Positions 55,844-64,000 of a stretch of 64,000 nucleotides of DNA are shown in pieces. The translations under genes were made by a program, and so were the position numbers. Source of the stretch: JAABRU01 sp041390465 (GTDB lineage: Bacteria; Desulfobacterota; Desulfobacteria; Desulfobacterales; Desulfococcaceae); the NCBI GenBank assembly GCA_041390465.1, contig JAWKPW010000001.1:124001-188000 (forward strand), written 5' to 3'. The first letter of the stretch is position 1, and every line of letters starts with the position of its first letter. Below the pieces are notes generated by a model. It searched no databases and was not told the origin of the DNA. It saw only the letters and a list, made by a program, of their open reading frames with translations.

Positions 55844-57271
55844 ATGGATACTGCGGAAAAAATCTATCAGAAAAAACGCATGGCACACTGGGATCAGGCA
55901 TCAGATTTTAAGGAAAATCCCAGACGCATCGGCATTTTCTATCATCAACTGCTTGCCCGTTATTACCAATTTCTGATTCCTCCGGGACTGAAGATTCTGG
56001 AACTGGGCAGCGGTCATGGGGATCTGCTGGCCGCTCTGAAACCTTCTGCGGGTGTGGGGCTTGATTTTTCCAAAAACATGATCCGCACAGCCGCAAAAAA
56101 ACATCCGGAACTGCTTTTTATTCAGGCAGATGCACATGAAATTCCGCTCAAAGAAAAATTTGATGTGATCATTCTGTCTGATCTGGTCAATGATCTCCGG
56201 GATGTGCAGATTCTGCTGGAAAATCTCCATCTCCTGTGCCACAGGGGAACCCGCTTAATTCTGAATTTTTACAACAATATGTGGCGGATTCCCCTGTCAG
56301 GTGCCAAAATCCTGAAACTGGGCGCCATGACGCTGGAACAGAACTGGTTTTCTCCGGATGACATGCGAAATCTTCTGCATCTGGCAGATTTTGAGGTGAT
56401 AAAATACAGCCCCGCGATTCTCTTTCCCCTGAAAGTCCCTCTTCTGTCAGAACTGTTCAACCGCTGTCTGGCAAAATTTTGGCCCATGCACTGGTTTGCC
56501 CTGACCAGTTTTATGGTGGCAAGACCTGTGCGGCAGGCGGCAAAAAATGTTCCCGCTTCTGTTTCCGTCATCGTGCCTGCGCGCAACGAAGCCGGAAATA
56601 TTGAAGATATTATCAGAAGAATTCCTGAGATGGGGGAAAAAACCGAAATTATCTTTGTGGAAGGCCATTCACAGGACAACACCTTTGAAACCATTGAAAA
56701 ACTGATTCCGCAGTATCCGGAAAAAAACTGCTGTCTGTTTCGTCAGTCCGGGAAGGGAAAAGGGGATGCCGTGCGTCTGGGATTTGAGAACGCGCAGGGG
56801 GACATTCTGATGATTCTGGATGCGGACATGACGGTTCCTCCAGAGGATCTGCCCCGTTTTTATCATGCCGTTGTTTCGGGAAAAGGGGAATTCATCAACG
56901 GTGTGCGGCTGGTGTATCCTCTGGAAAAACAGTCCATGCGCTTTCTGAACATGATGGGCAACAAGTTTTTCAGTCTGGCCTTTTCCTGGCTTTTGGGACA
57001 GCCCATAAAGGACACCCTGTGCGGCACAAAGGTTCTGCGGAAAAAAGACTATGAAATGATCGCAAAAAATCGTTCTTATTTCGGCGAATTCGATCCTTTT
57101 GGCGATTTTGATCTTCTGTTCGGCGCGGCAAAACTCAATTTCAAAATTGTGGAAATCCCCATCCGTTACCGGGCCAGAACTTACGGAGACACGAATATTG
57201 AGCGGTGGAAACACGGCTGGCTGCTGCTGAAAATGGTGCTGTTTGCTGCAAAGAGGATAAAATTCATATGA
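55844..57271 (+). CDS. Methyltransferase-glycosyltransferase fusion protein
   Basis: 475 residues. N-terminal class I SAM methyltransferase (about 1-230): LKILELGSGHGD at 49-60 and VGLDFSKNM. A type-2 glycosyltransferase (GT-A) domain follows: SVSVIVPARNEAGNIEDIIR at about 238-257, VEGHSQDNT, and LDADMTVPPED, whose DxD-type metal site is at 326-328. The C-terminal segment (LCGTKVLRKKDYEMI, IEIPIRYRARTYGDTNI, WKHGWLLLKM) is dolichol-phosphate-mannose-synthase-like. The substrate may be a lipid-linked or surface glycan. AGGGA precedes the ATG. The downstream region is a graveyard with related activities. Confidence 0.85.
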   Translation: MDTAEKIYQKKRMAHWDQASDFKENPRRIGIFYHQLLARYYQFLIPPGLKILELGSGHGDLLAALKPSAGVGLDFSKNMIRTAAKKHPELLFIQADAHEIPLKEKFDVIILSDLVNDLRDVQILLENLHLLCHRGTRLILNFYNNMWRIPLSGAKILKLGAMTLEQNWFSPDDMRNLLHLADFEVIKYSPAILFPLKVPLLSELFNRCLAKFWPMHWFALTSFMVARPVRQAAKNVPASVSVIVPARNEAGNIEDIIRRIPEMGEKTEIIFVEGHSQDNTFETIEKLIPQYPEKNCCLFRQSGKGKGDAVRLGFENAQGDILMILDADMTVPPEDLPRFYHAVVSGKGEFINGVRLVYPLEKQSMRFLNMMGNKFFSLAFSWLLGQPIKDTLCGTKVLRKKDYEMIAKNRSYFGEFDPFGDFDLLFGAAKLNFKIVEIPIRYRARTYGDTNIERWKHGWLLLKMVLFAAKRIKFI

Positions 57272-57647
57272 AAAAAATATGCAGTTGAGTTATCTGCCAC
57301 AGTTTGCTGCTCAATATCTGCATCGTCAAAAATCAGCAGATGAAAATACCATTATGCAACGCAATACGGGTTTTGGATTTGCTTTTCAGAAAATCGGAAC
57401 ATATCTGACCTGCACAGATATCAGATTTGAAAAAATATGTTTTGATTGAAAATATTGTATGTATCCGGTCAAATTTCACGGGAATTTCCGGTATTGCAAA
57501 AGCAGAGGGAAATCTGTATGAGTGGATAAATGAAAATTTTCGTTTATAAAAAAAGGGGCTCTCATAAAACACGGATTTTGTGAAAATTTTATATCCGAAA
57601 ATGTTTGGGAAATCATATCATCACAAAAGTGAGGTGCGGTATGCCAC
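57272..57647. other. Intergenic region, no gene seen
   Basis: About 375 bp of AT-rich sequence with no readable ORF or repeat that I can identify. Confidence 0.4.
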
Positions 57648-58070
57648 ATGCCTTGCATGCACTCAGAAGAGACGGATTCCGGTCCCCGGTTTCTGTCCGA
57701 AACAGGAAAAAAAATTGTATATCCGGACAGTGACGGAAAACCCATGGCGGACAATACAAAACAGTTTGACTGGATAGTGAAAATAAAGGAGGGGCGGGAG
57801 GTGCTGTTTGCGGATCGGGTTGATGTGTTTGTCGCCGGGGATCTGCTGTGGTATCCGGTCGAGGGTGACAACAAAACCCGCATAGCGCCCGCCTCTGGAC
57901 GTCCCAAGGCTATAGCGGTTCCTACCGTCAGTGGGAGGAGGACAGTATTGTGCATCAGGTGGTGTCTGAAGTCCTGTTCCGGGCAACACGAAAAAGGAGA
58001 TGGCGAAAAAACGGGTGGATTATGAAAAATACGGGGTGGAGGAGTATTATGACTGTCAATTCGCTTAAAT
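57648..58070 (+). pseudogene. Uma2-family gene remnant
   Basis: The first part reads ETDSGPRFLSETGKKIVYPD and FADRVDVFVAGDLLWYPVEG, typical of the Uma2 subfamily of this group. After TRIAP the frame breaks; the later pieces can be followed as GNTKKEMAKKRVDYEKYGVE in another frame, ending near YYDCQF. At least two indels. The IS5-type remnant starts right after it, so insertion may have cut the gene. Confidence 0.7.
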
Positions 58071-58083
58071 TGTTGCAAAATGA

Positions 58084-58878
58084 CGTTCTGCTGGACATTT
58101 CGTTTTATCATATATTTCAGAATCCATGAAAACATTTTTGAGAGACGGTCAATGGTGAAGATATCGGCTTTTCTGAAGAATGAGCCGTGTGTCCGTTCGG
58201 GAAATGAACACGCAGTCCGCCTGTTTGTTGAAGCTGTCCTTTGATAATGGGAAGCGGTGCATGGCGGCGGTTTCTTCCCGGAGGAATACGGACTGCGGAA
58301 TACTGTTGCAGGCGCTTTGGCACGGCGGAGCGGCAAAGACGATGGGGAAGACTTTCGCCTTCTGTGCCCAGATCCGATTTGGAACTCCTGATCCCCGGCA
58401 GCACGGCAATCCGGGCACATCTGCGCGCCGCCGGTGCACTGAAAAGCACGGCGGGCAGGAAAACAGGCGCTGGCGCAGTTGCGACAGCACCAACACATAT
58501 CGCCGCCGATACCCCCGGAAATCCTGAAATTCCATCCGACTCCGGGAGAATCATGATATTGCGCAGGTTGAGGCGCTGACGGATGATTTCCCGTCCACCG
58601 CAGTTCCTCAGGACAAAGGATATGACAGGATCAAGTTCCGGCAGCATCTTCAGCAGCGCGGACAGCGCCGGTTATCTGCCCTGTCCCAGCCGGAAAAACC
58701 CGCAGGATTATGACCGGCATCTGTACAAGGAGCGTCATCTGGTGGAATGTTTTATAAATAAAATCAAACATTTCAGACATATTTTCTCCTGTTTTGACAA
58801 AATCAGCCGGACGGTATCTGCTGTTCTTTCACTTTGCCGGTGCACTCATATGGTTGAGATGAAATGTCAACAGAACCT
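58084..58878 (+). pseudogene. Decayed IS5-family transposase and element
   Basis: About 795 bp, bounded at the left by GTTCTGCTGGACATTT (58085-58100) and at the right by AAATGTCAACAGAACC, the terminus of the mini-element at 12-175. Inside, fragments in several frames read LELLIPGSTAIRAHLRAAGA (DDE first Asp region altered), ALTDDFPS, DKGYDRIKFRQHLQQRG and finally RKNPQDYDRHLYKERHLVEC and INKIKHFRHIFSCFDKISR. This is the C-terminal DDE domain of an IS5/IS427-type transposase. Multiple frameshifts; inactive. Confidence 0.75.
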
Positions 58879-58879
58879 A

Positions 58880-59997
58880 ATTTATTTGTACTGATGGTTT
58901 GGCTAAGCTGATTTTGTTTAATCCTATTTTCCGGCAAATCTGATTATGATGGGAACATATGAATTTTGCCCCTGCTTTTTTCTGAACAGAACTTGGCAGA
59001 GGGGAGCGAACTTGTCAAAAGGCCATGAAGGAGACCATACAGTATTTTTTCCCCCATATTGCATTTATCATTGGAAGCGGGGAATCTTTGTTATGCAAAA
59101 AGAAACACAAAATTCAAATTATATGTTCTTGTTTCTTCGTTTTTTGTATCTTTTATTTTTTTTGTGCTGACAGCCGTGAGTATAAGGGTTTCTAATATCT
59201 TGTCCCTTTCCATCCGTTCTTATGATATCTTCGTATTTCAGAAATAAAGACAGTTTTTCTCGCAAAATTATTATGGGCAGTTTTCTGTTGCTGCTTTATT
59301 CTCTCGTCTTTTTTATCAGTTTTCCACTGCCGAACGCAATGAGCATTTTATGGAGCTGACAAACCATATCCGCATGGCAATTCAGACTGTCTCGCCTGAA
59401 TCCGCAGGAAGAAAATATTTCATACAGAATGGATACTGGGAGAATTTATTTTGTATGAGCGGCCCGATATGAAATTTGTTGATCTGCTTGATCCCCGCTT
59501 ACTGATAAATATATCCCCCTATAAATACAGGTTGATAAAAAATGCTTAATGAGGGTAAGATAAGCGATCCCTGCGATATGATTAAAACTGTTTTTAAAGT
59601 TGATTTCTGCTCACCACAAATCCCATTGTCTGTGAACTGGCGGAAAAGATCCGCGATTTAAGCGGCTATATCCCCAAGAAAAAGTCTTATGGATACGGAT
59701 ATGGACAGAATCATCTTCTGTGACCGGCTGTGTGAATTGCCGTATGTAGTAAAAATGCAGCAATATCGGACAGACAAGCAAGACAGATTTTAAGCGGAAA
59801 GACCGCAGATCTCCAGAGTGAGGTTTTGAAATATTTTAAGTAAGGTTCCATAAATTTTCAAGTATAAAAAGTTTTCAGAAAACTGGATTTTTTTCGGAAA
59901 ATCCGGTTTTTTATACCTGAAAACTTTCGGTTGGGTACTTATCTGAAATACGGGGCATTAATGGGGCAATGGACTATCAGAGAATTTTTAAAGGTGT
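58880..59997. other. Decayed AT-rich region, nothing recognisable
   Basis: About 1.1 kb of broken short frames. Hydrophobic pieces near 59.1-59.3 kb (YMFLFLRFLYLLFFLC) suggest part of a membrane protein. A hairpin with AAAGTTTTCAG and CTGAAAACTTT lies at about 59866-59932. I cannot assign a gene. Confidence 0.4.
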
Positions 59998-61741
59998 TAC
60001 ATGAAAGACAGAGTGGTCTGTTTCAATTTTCACATTTTCTTTTTTCTGTCATTGCCTGACGGGCATCATCTCTGCGTCTTTATATCCTTACGGATCAGAT
60101 ACTGCTGGATGATGAATGGCATTCCATAGACTATGTTCCTGATAAATCTTTGTATTATCTTTTAACGCATATGGGGACCAGTGCCAACAGCATTCCCGAT
60201 GAATATTTACCGTCATATGCTGCTTCATACAGTGGGCCATACCAGAATTTCTGTTAAGGATGGTTTCGTTTTTTTCGGAATTTTGAGCCTGATGGTTTTT
60301 CCCTTTCTTGTGAAAAAAAATAACAGGAACAATTTGTCCGCCATAATCTTCTTCTTTTTATTTGGCAATTTCTTTCTCCCTTCTTGATTTTTTACAGCAG
60401 GGAAAGTGTCAAGGGCTTATGGTGCTGTCAGTTTTCTGGTCTTTTTTTCTCTTATATCCCCTTTTTTATTCAGGTTGATCAGCGGACAGACCGGATAAGG
60501 TATCTGGTGTTTTGTCAGGTGCATTGTCTGTTTATTTTCATCTTTTTGCACTGGCTGGTACTCTTTCGGGATTTGTTTTTTTATACCAGATCAGTCCTGA
60601 AGCCCAAAAAAATGAAAAATATGTTTTCCGGAAACTGACATCTTGCAGGTAGTTCTTCTCAGTCTTATTATTCTGACAGGTGTTTCTGTTTCTGCCTGCT
60701 TTGTCTAAAGCAGCTTTCCGCTGGTTCCAACAGAGGATCGTGCATCTTTTCATTCGTTTGCAGGCGTTATTCCTCTGATCTTGCGGTACAGCAAATCCTT
60801 TTTTATTGTCATTTGAGGAGTATAGCAATATGGGGATTTACTTTTCTTTTGGAAACAGAGCATAATGCTCAGCGGAATGTTTTTTTTTCGTTGTTCTCTT
60901 TTTATTTTCTGGTTGCAAAAAGTGTCAAGCATTCAGGAATCCATATTCCTCTTGAAATTGCAAGATTCAGCATCTGTATTTTCCCCATCAGTTATATGCT
61001 GGGCTTGCAATCGGGATTGACCGTTTTTTGTCTCTTTTTGATAAAATAAAATATGGAAACATTCTGTCCGCAGGTCTTGCAGGAGTTTTTTTTATCGGAC
61101 TGTTTTTAACAGTGACCTTTGCCGGAACTATATGGTTCTGCCAACAATTTTACCAATCATACAGCGTTTCAGGAATCGTACAAACCAAAAGATCAGGAAC
61201 GTTCCTATGAAAATCAGATAACTTCAGAATATTATATAAAAAAAAAAGGATATCCCTTCCCTTTTATTTCCGGGCTCGCTCTTCAGAAAGATGCGGAAAA
61301 AATCATTGAATATCCCATGTATATCGGAAATCATTTTAATTTTTTTATTTTTACCAGCAGTTCCATAAGAAAAGGTGATAAGCCGATATATTGCAAACAT
61401 TGAAATATTATATCCGTCAGCAGGATGTATTTATGGAAATTTTTATCCGATATTTCTTTGAGCTGCATTCAGATCTAGGAAGTTAAAATTTACAAACATG
61501 ATAAATATGGGAGGAGTTGGAAGGCATTGCGAAGAGTGGGGCAGCCTATGCAATCCTGCATAAAAACCTGTTATATGAAATGATCCATGCGCCTGAAACA
61601 GAAGAATTTTCTCTTAACATTCCTGTTCTTTTTCAGAATAATGTTTATAAATCTGTAATCCGTCTGAGTCATATTTATCGCCAGAATTTCGGAGAGCCGG
61701 TGTTTGAGGATAAAAATATTGTTGTTTTTAAAATCAAATGA
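59998..61741 (+). pseudogene. Decayed polytopic membrane protein, glycosyltransferase-39-like
   Basis: Successive fragments in different frames read DQILLDDEWHSIDY, LYYLLTHMGTSANSIPDEY, FFGILSLMVFPFLVKKN, LLFIFYSRE-like pieces and FLHWLVLFRDLFFY, then a soluble C-terminal end (61517-61741: PVLFQNNVYKSVIRLSHIYR and FEDKNIVVFKIK). The pattern of an early Asp/Glu-His loop, then many helices and a soluble tail is that of ArnT/GT39-type membrane sugar transferases. Identification is tentative; over ten frame breaks are visible. Confidence 0.5.
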
Positions 61742-61746
61742 ATAGG

Positions 61747-61838
61747 AGTTTGCGGATCGGGCGGATGTGTTTGTGACCGGGGATCTGCTGTGGTACCCGT
61801 TTGAGGGTGACAACAGAACCCGGATTGCGCCGAAATGA
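61747..61838 (+). pseudogene. Short Uma2-family fragment
   Basis: Reads FADRADVFVTGDLLWYPFEG and DNRTRIAP, nearly the same as the segment at 57.8 kb; truncated at both sides. Second relic of the same gene family in this region. Confidence 0.6.
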
Positions 61839-61974
61839 GACAATCCTGCCCGCAATATACGATTGTGAACTGAATATGCTGAAAAAATCAAATCATTTCT
61901 CACGCATCCCCTTGCAGAGACATGGATATGGATTCACCGGAAGCGGCTGCGATCCGTGTGCAGATTATCCGTGA

Positions 61975-62660
61975 GAAAATTTTCCTGAGAAAACTTTATA
62001 TCCGATGGTATAAAATAATACGGTCTCTTTTGCTCAGGATACAACAGGAATGATTCTGGAAATTGGGATCCGGAAGCGGTTTTCTCAAAGATTTTGTTCC
62101 AGATCTGATCACTTCTGAGGTTCTCAGGGTTCCCCAATGTGGATATTGTTTATGATGTCTGATTTTGCTCCCTTTTAAAAACAAAGTGTTTCGTGCAGTC
62201 ATCCTGATTGATGTTTTTCATCATATTCCCAATGTGGATTTTTTTTCTCTCCGAAGTTTTCCGCTGCCTGAAACACGGTGGGGTACCGATTATGATCGAA
62301 CCTTGGCTTACTCCGGTTTCGGAGAGGATATACAAATATCTTCATCATGAACCTTTTGGATTGACATGCAGAAAATGGTCGCTCCCGGAAGGGCAGGTCC
62401 CCTTTCCTCTGCAAATCCGGCCCTGCCCTATATTGTTTTTGAAAGAGATCAGAACCGATTCCGGAAAATGTTCTCTGGCCATAAGCATACATCTGATAGA
62501 ATTGCATACACCGGTAAATTGCATTCTTTCCGGCGGAGTATCATTGAAGAGTCTTATACCGGGAAAACTGTTTAACATGGCCTGTGGTATGGAGAATATA
62601 ATGGCCCCCTATAATCATCTAGGCAATGTTTCCAGAAATAATTTTGTTGAAACAGTGTGA
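61975..62660 (+). pseudogene. Class I methyltransferase-like remnant (first)
   Basis: Fragments in shifting frames: TTGMILEI, GSGSGFLKDFVPDLITSEVL, PNVDIVYDV, LPFKNKVFRAVILIDVFHHI and EVFRCLKHGGVPIMIEPWLT. The order (Gly-rich loop, acidic strand, FHHI-type strand, GG...EP) is that of small SAM-dependent methyltransferases. A long C-terminal piece (VSERIYKYLHHEPFGLTCRK) remains. Not functional as sequenced. Confidence 0.6.
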
Positions 62661-62678
62661 AGAAAATGAAATCAGAAA

Positions 62679-63424
62679 GTGAAAAAGAACGATCATGGTG
62701 CCTTTCTTGCTGAAAATGATCCGGAAAAAATCTGGGGATGGGATACGCCTGCCGGAAAAATTCGGGCAAAGCGCAGATCTGAAATGATTATCAGAGGGGC
62801 AGGACTGAAACCGGGAAGGAAGGCTTTGGAAATCGGGTGCGGAACAGGATTTTTTACAGAGATGTTTGCACAAAGCGGGGCGCATATTCTGGCTATGGAT
62901 ATTTCGGATGATCTGCTGGAAATTGCCAGAAAACGCGAACCATTATCCGAAACCGTCCGCTTTATCACTGCGTTGTTTGAGGAGTGCGATGTACAGCCTT
63001 TGATGTCGTCATCGGGTCTTCCATTCTGCACCATCTGCCATTGACTTGTTTCTTTGCCAAAATTCACAGCCTGGTTCGGACCAGGCGGAGTCATGTGTTT
63101 CACGGAACCCAATATGCTCAATCCCCAGATTATGATGCAGAAAACATCCTTTTATAAAAAAAAAAATCATGGGCGATTCACCGATGAAACAGCGTTTTTC
63201 CGGGCTGGTCTTTGACAGCCTTCTGAAAAAAAAACGGATTTTCAGATATTCAAATTCTGCCATTTGACTGGCTTCATCCGTATACACCTGTTTCCATGAT
63301 GAAATTCATAGTAAAACTGGGAAAAACCGCTGAAAAAATGCCTTTTATCAAAGAGTTTGGTATGATCATTGTTTATATCCGCCCGAAAATCCGGTTTATG
63401 ATTTTTTTGAAAATTTGGACAGAT
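62679..63424 (+). pseudogene. Class I methyltransferase-like remnant (second)
   Basis: The first 300 nt are in frame: IWGWDTPAGKIRAKRRSEMI, LEIGCGTGFFTEMFAQSGAH, ILAMDISDDLLEIARKRE and ITALFEE. Then the frame changes (FDVVIGSSILHHLPL) and more breaks follow (DETAFFRAGLFDSLLKK). Typical type-11 methyltransferase. It and the preceding remnant probably belonged with the glycosyltransferase genes upstream. Confidence 0.7.
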
Positions 63425-63622
63425 AAGGATTTTCCAAATAATCTGCCCTCTTCTTAAGGGGGATTTGGAAGTTGCTGATATGCAGATTCCGTTTTCAGTG
63501 AACTTCGGTTTGAACTCAGAAAAAATCTGCAGCAGGTTATGAAAGATACAAAAAGCAGACAGCAGAACAGGAATCAGGGGCAGCAGAATACTTTTTAATA
63601 TATTATTTCAGGAAGATAAAAT

Positions 63623-64000
63623 ATGGAAGACAATATTCCCAGAATTCTGGTTGTGGATGATGAACTGAGCATGCGGGAGTTTCTGAATTTCATGCTTTCC
63701 CGCTCTGGGTATCAGGTTGCCTGCGCGGAAGACGGGCAGGCTGCGATCTCAATGATTGAAAAAGATCATTATGATCTGCTGCTTTGTGATATCCGGCTGG
63801 GAGACATTTCCGGTCTGGAGGTGCTGCGTGCGGCAAAAAAACAGAATCCTGACACAGTGGTCATCATGATTTCAGCCTTTGCCAGTGCGGAAACCGCAGT
63901 GGAGGCCATGAATGAGGGTGCATATGACTATCTGCCCAAACCCTTTGACAACAATGAACTCAAACAGACCATTGCCAAGGCGCTGGAACTCAGAACTTTG
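63623..64000 (+). CDS. NtrC-type response regulator (partial, runs off the end)
   Basis: 126 residues visible: a REC domain (RILVVDDELSMREFLNFML, acceptor in LLLCDIRLGDISG, MISAFASAETAVEAMNEGAY, DYLPKPF) followed by the start of a linker. The MISAFASAETAVEAM pattern is characteristic of regulators with a sigma54-activating AAA+ domain, which should follow beyond the window. RBS AGGAAG. A PilR-like or other role cannot be decided. Confidence 0.85.
   Translation, partial: MEDNIPRILVVDDELSMREFLNFMLSRSGYQVACAEDGQAAISMIEKDHYDLLLCDIRLGDISGLEVLRAAKKQNPDTVVIMISAFASAETAVEAMNEGAYDYLPKPFDNNELKQTIAKALELRTL

Noticed and set aside
1..64000. tRNA or rRNA genes
   Set aside because: I saw no cloverleaf with a TTCGA-type arm and CCA-like end and no rRNA signature.

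Overview
Bacterial chromosome segment of moderate G+C (my estimate, high 40s percent), with strong TonB, chemosensory and type IV pilus content, standalone ferredoxin-like and regulatory genes, and many miniature inverted-repeat elements, Uma2-family genes and IS remnants. This mix fits a sulfate-reducer-type deltaproteobacterium (Desulfobacterota, possibly a large filamentous or multicellular form such as Desulfonema and its relatives). That assignment is inference; there is no rRNA or other strong marker here.

Layout. 0.3-12.3 kb (minus strand): two transcription units, each headed by a nearly identical cassette of sigma70 promoter, cobalamin riboswitch and intrinsic terminator. One encodes DUF2162 membrane protein, ExbB/MotA-type channel, DUF2149 membrane protein and a His-rich TonB receptor. 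The other encodes a BtuB-like TonB receptor and a secreted, membrane-anchored CobN-like chelatase, whose frame is broken once. Together they look like an energised corrinoid/tetrapyrrole uptake and metal-handling system. A Uma2 protein sits between them. 12.7-18.5 kb: lone FtsX-type permease, DUF6909-like protein, PAS histidine kinase, DUF2062 protein.

18.6-29.0 kb (minus strand): a Wsp-like chemosensory operon: MCP, CheB, CheR-TPR, CheA-REC, two REC-GGDEF cyclases and a REC histidine kinase. 29.9-34.2 kb: OmpA-family porin, minC-minD-minE, and a 2x[4Fe-4S] protein. 34.2-37.7 kb: a repeat-rich gene desert with a tandem array and a dead IS4-type transposase.

38-45.7 kb (minus strand): DUF4124 protein, then fimT-pilW-pilV-pilX-pilY1, where pilY1 is broken by several frameshifts. 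46.2-53.4 kb: dockerin-like secreted protein, PTS EIIA(Man)-like protein, LexA-like repressor followed by parE, and a second CheA carrying MshEN-like repeats. 53.4-55.7 kb: tandemly duplicated coiled-coil PD-(D/E)XK gene, one copy dead and one intact.

55.8-63.5 kb: a methyltransferase-glycosyltransferase fusion followed by a graveyard of Uma2, IS5, membrane glycosyltransferase and methyltransferase remnants, probably a decayed surface-polysaccharide locus. The window ends inside an NtrC-type response regulator.
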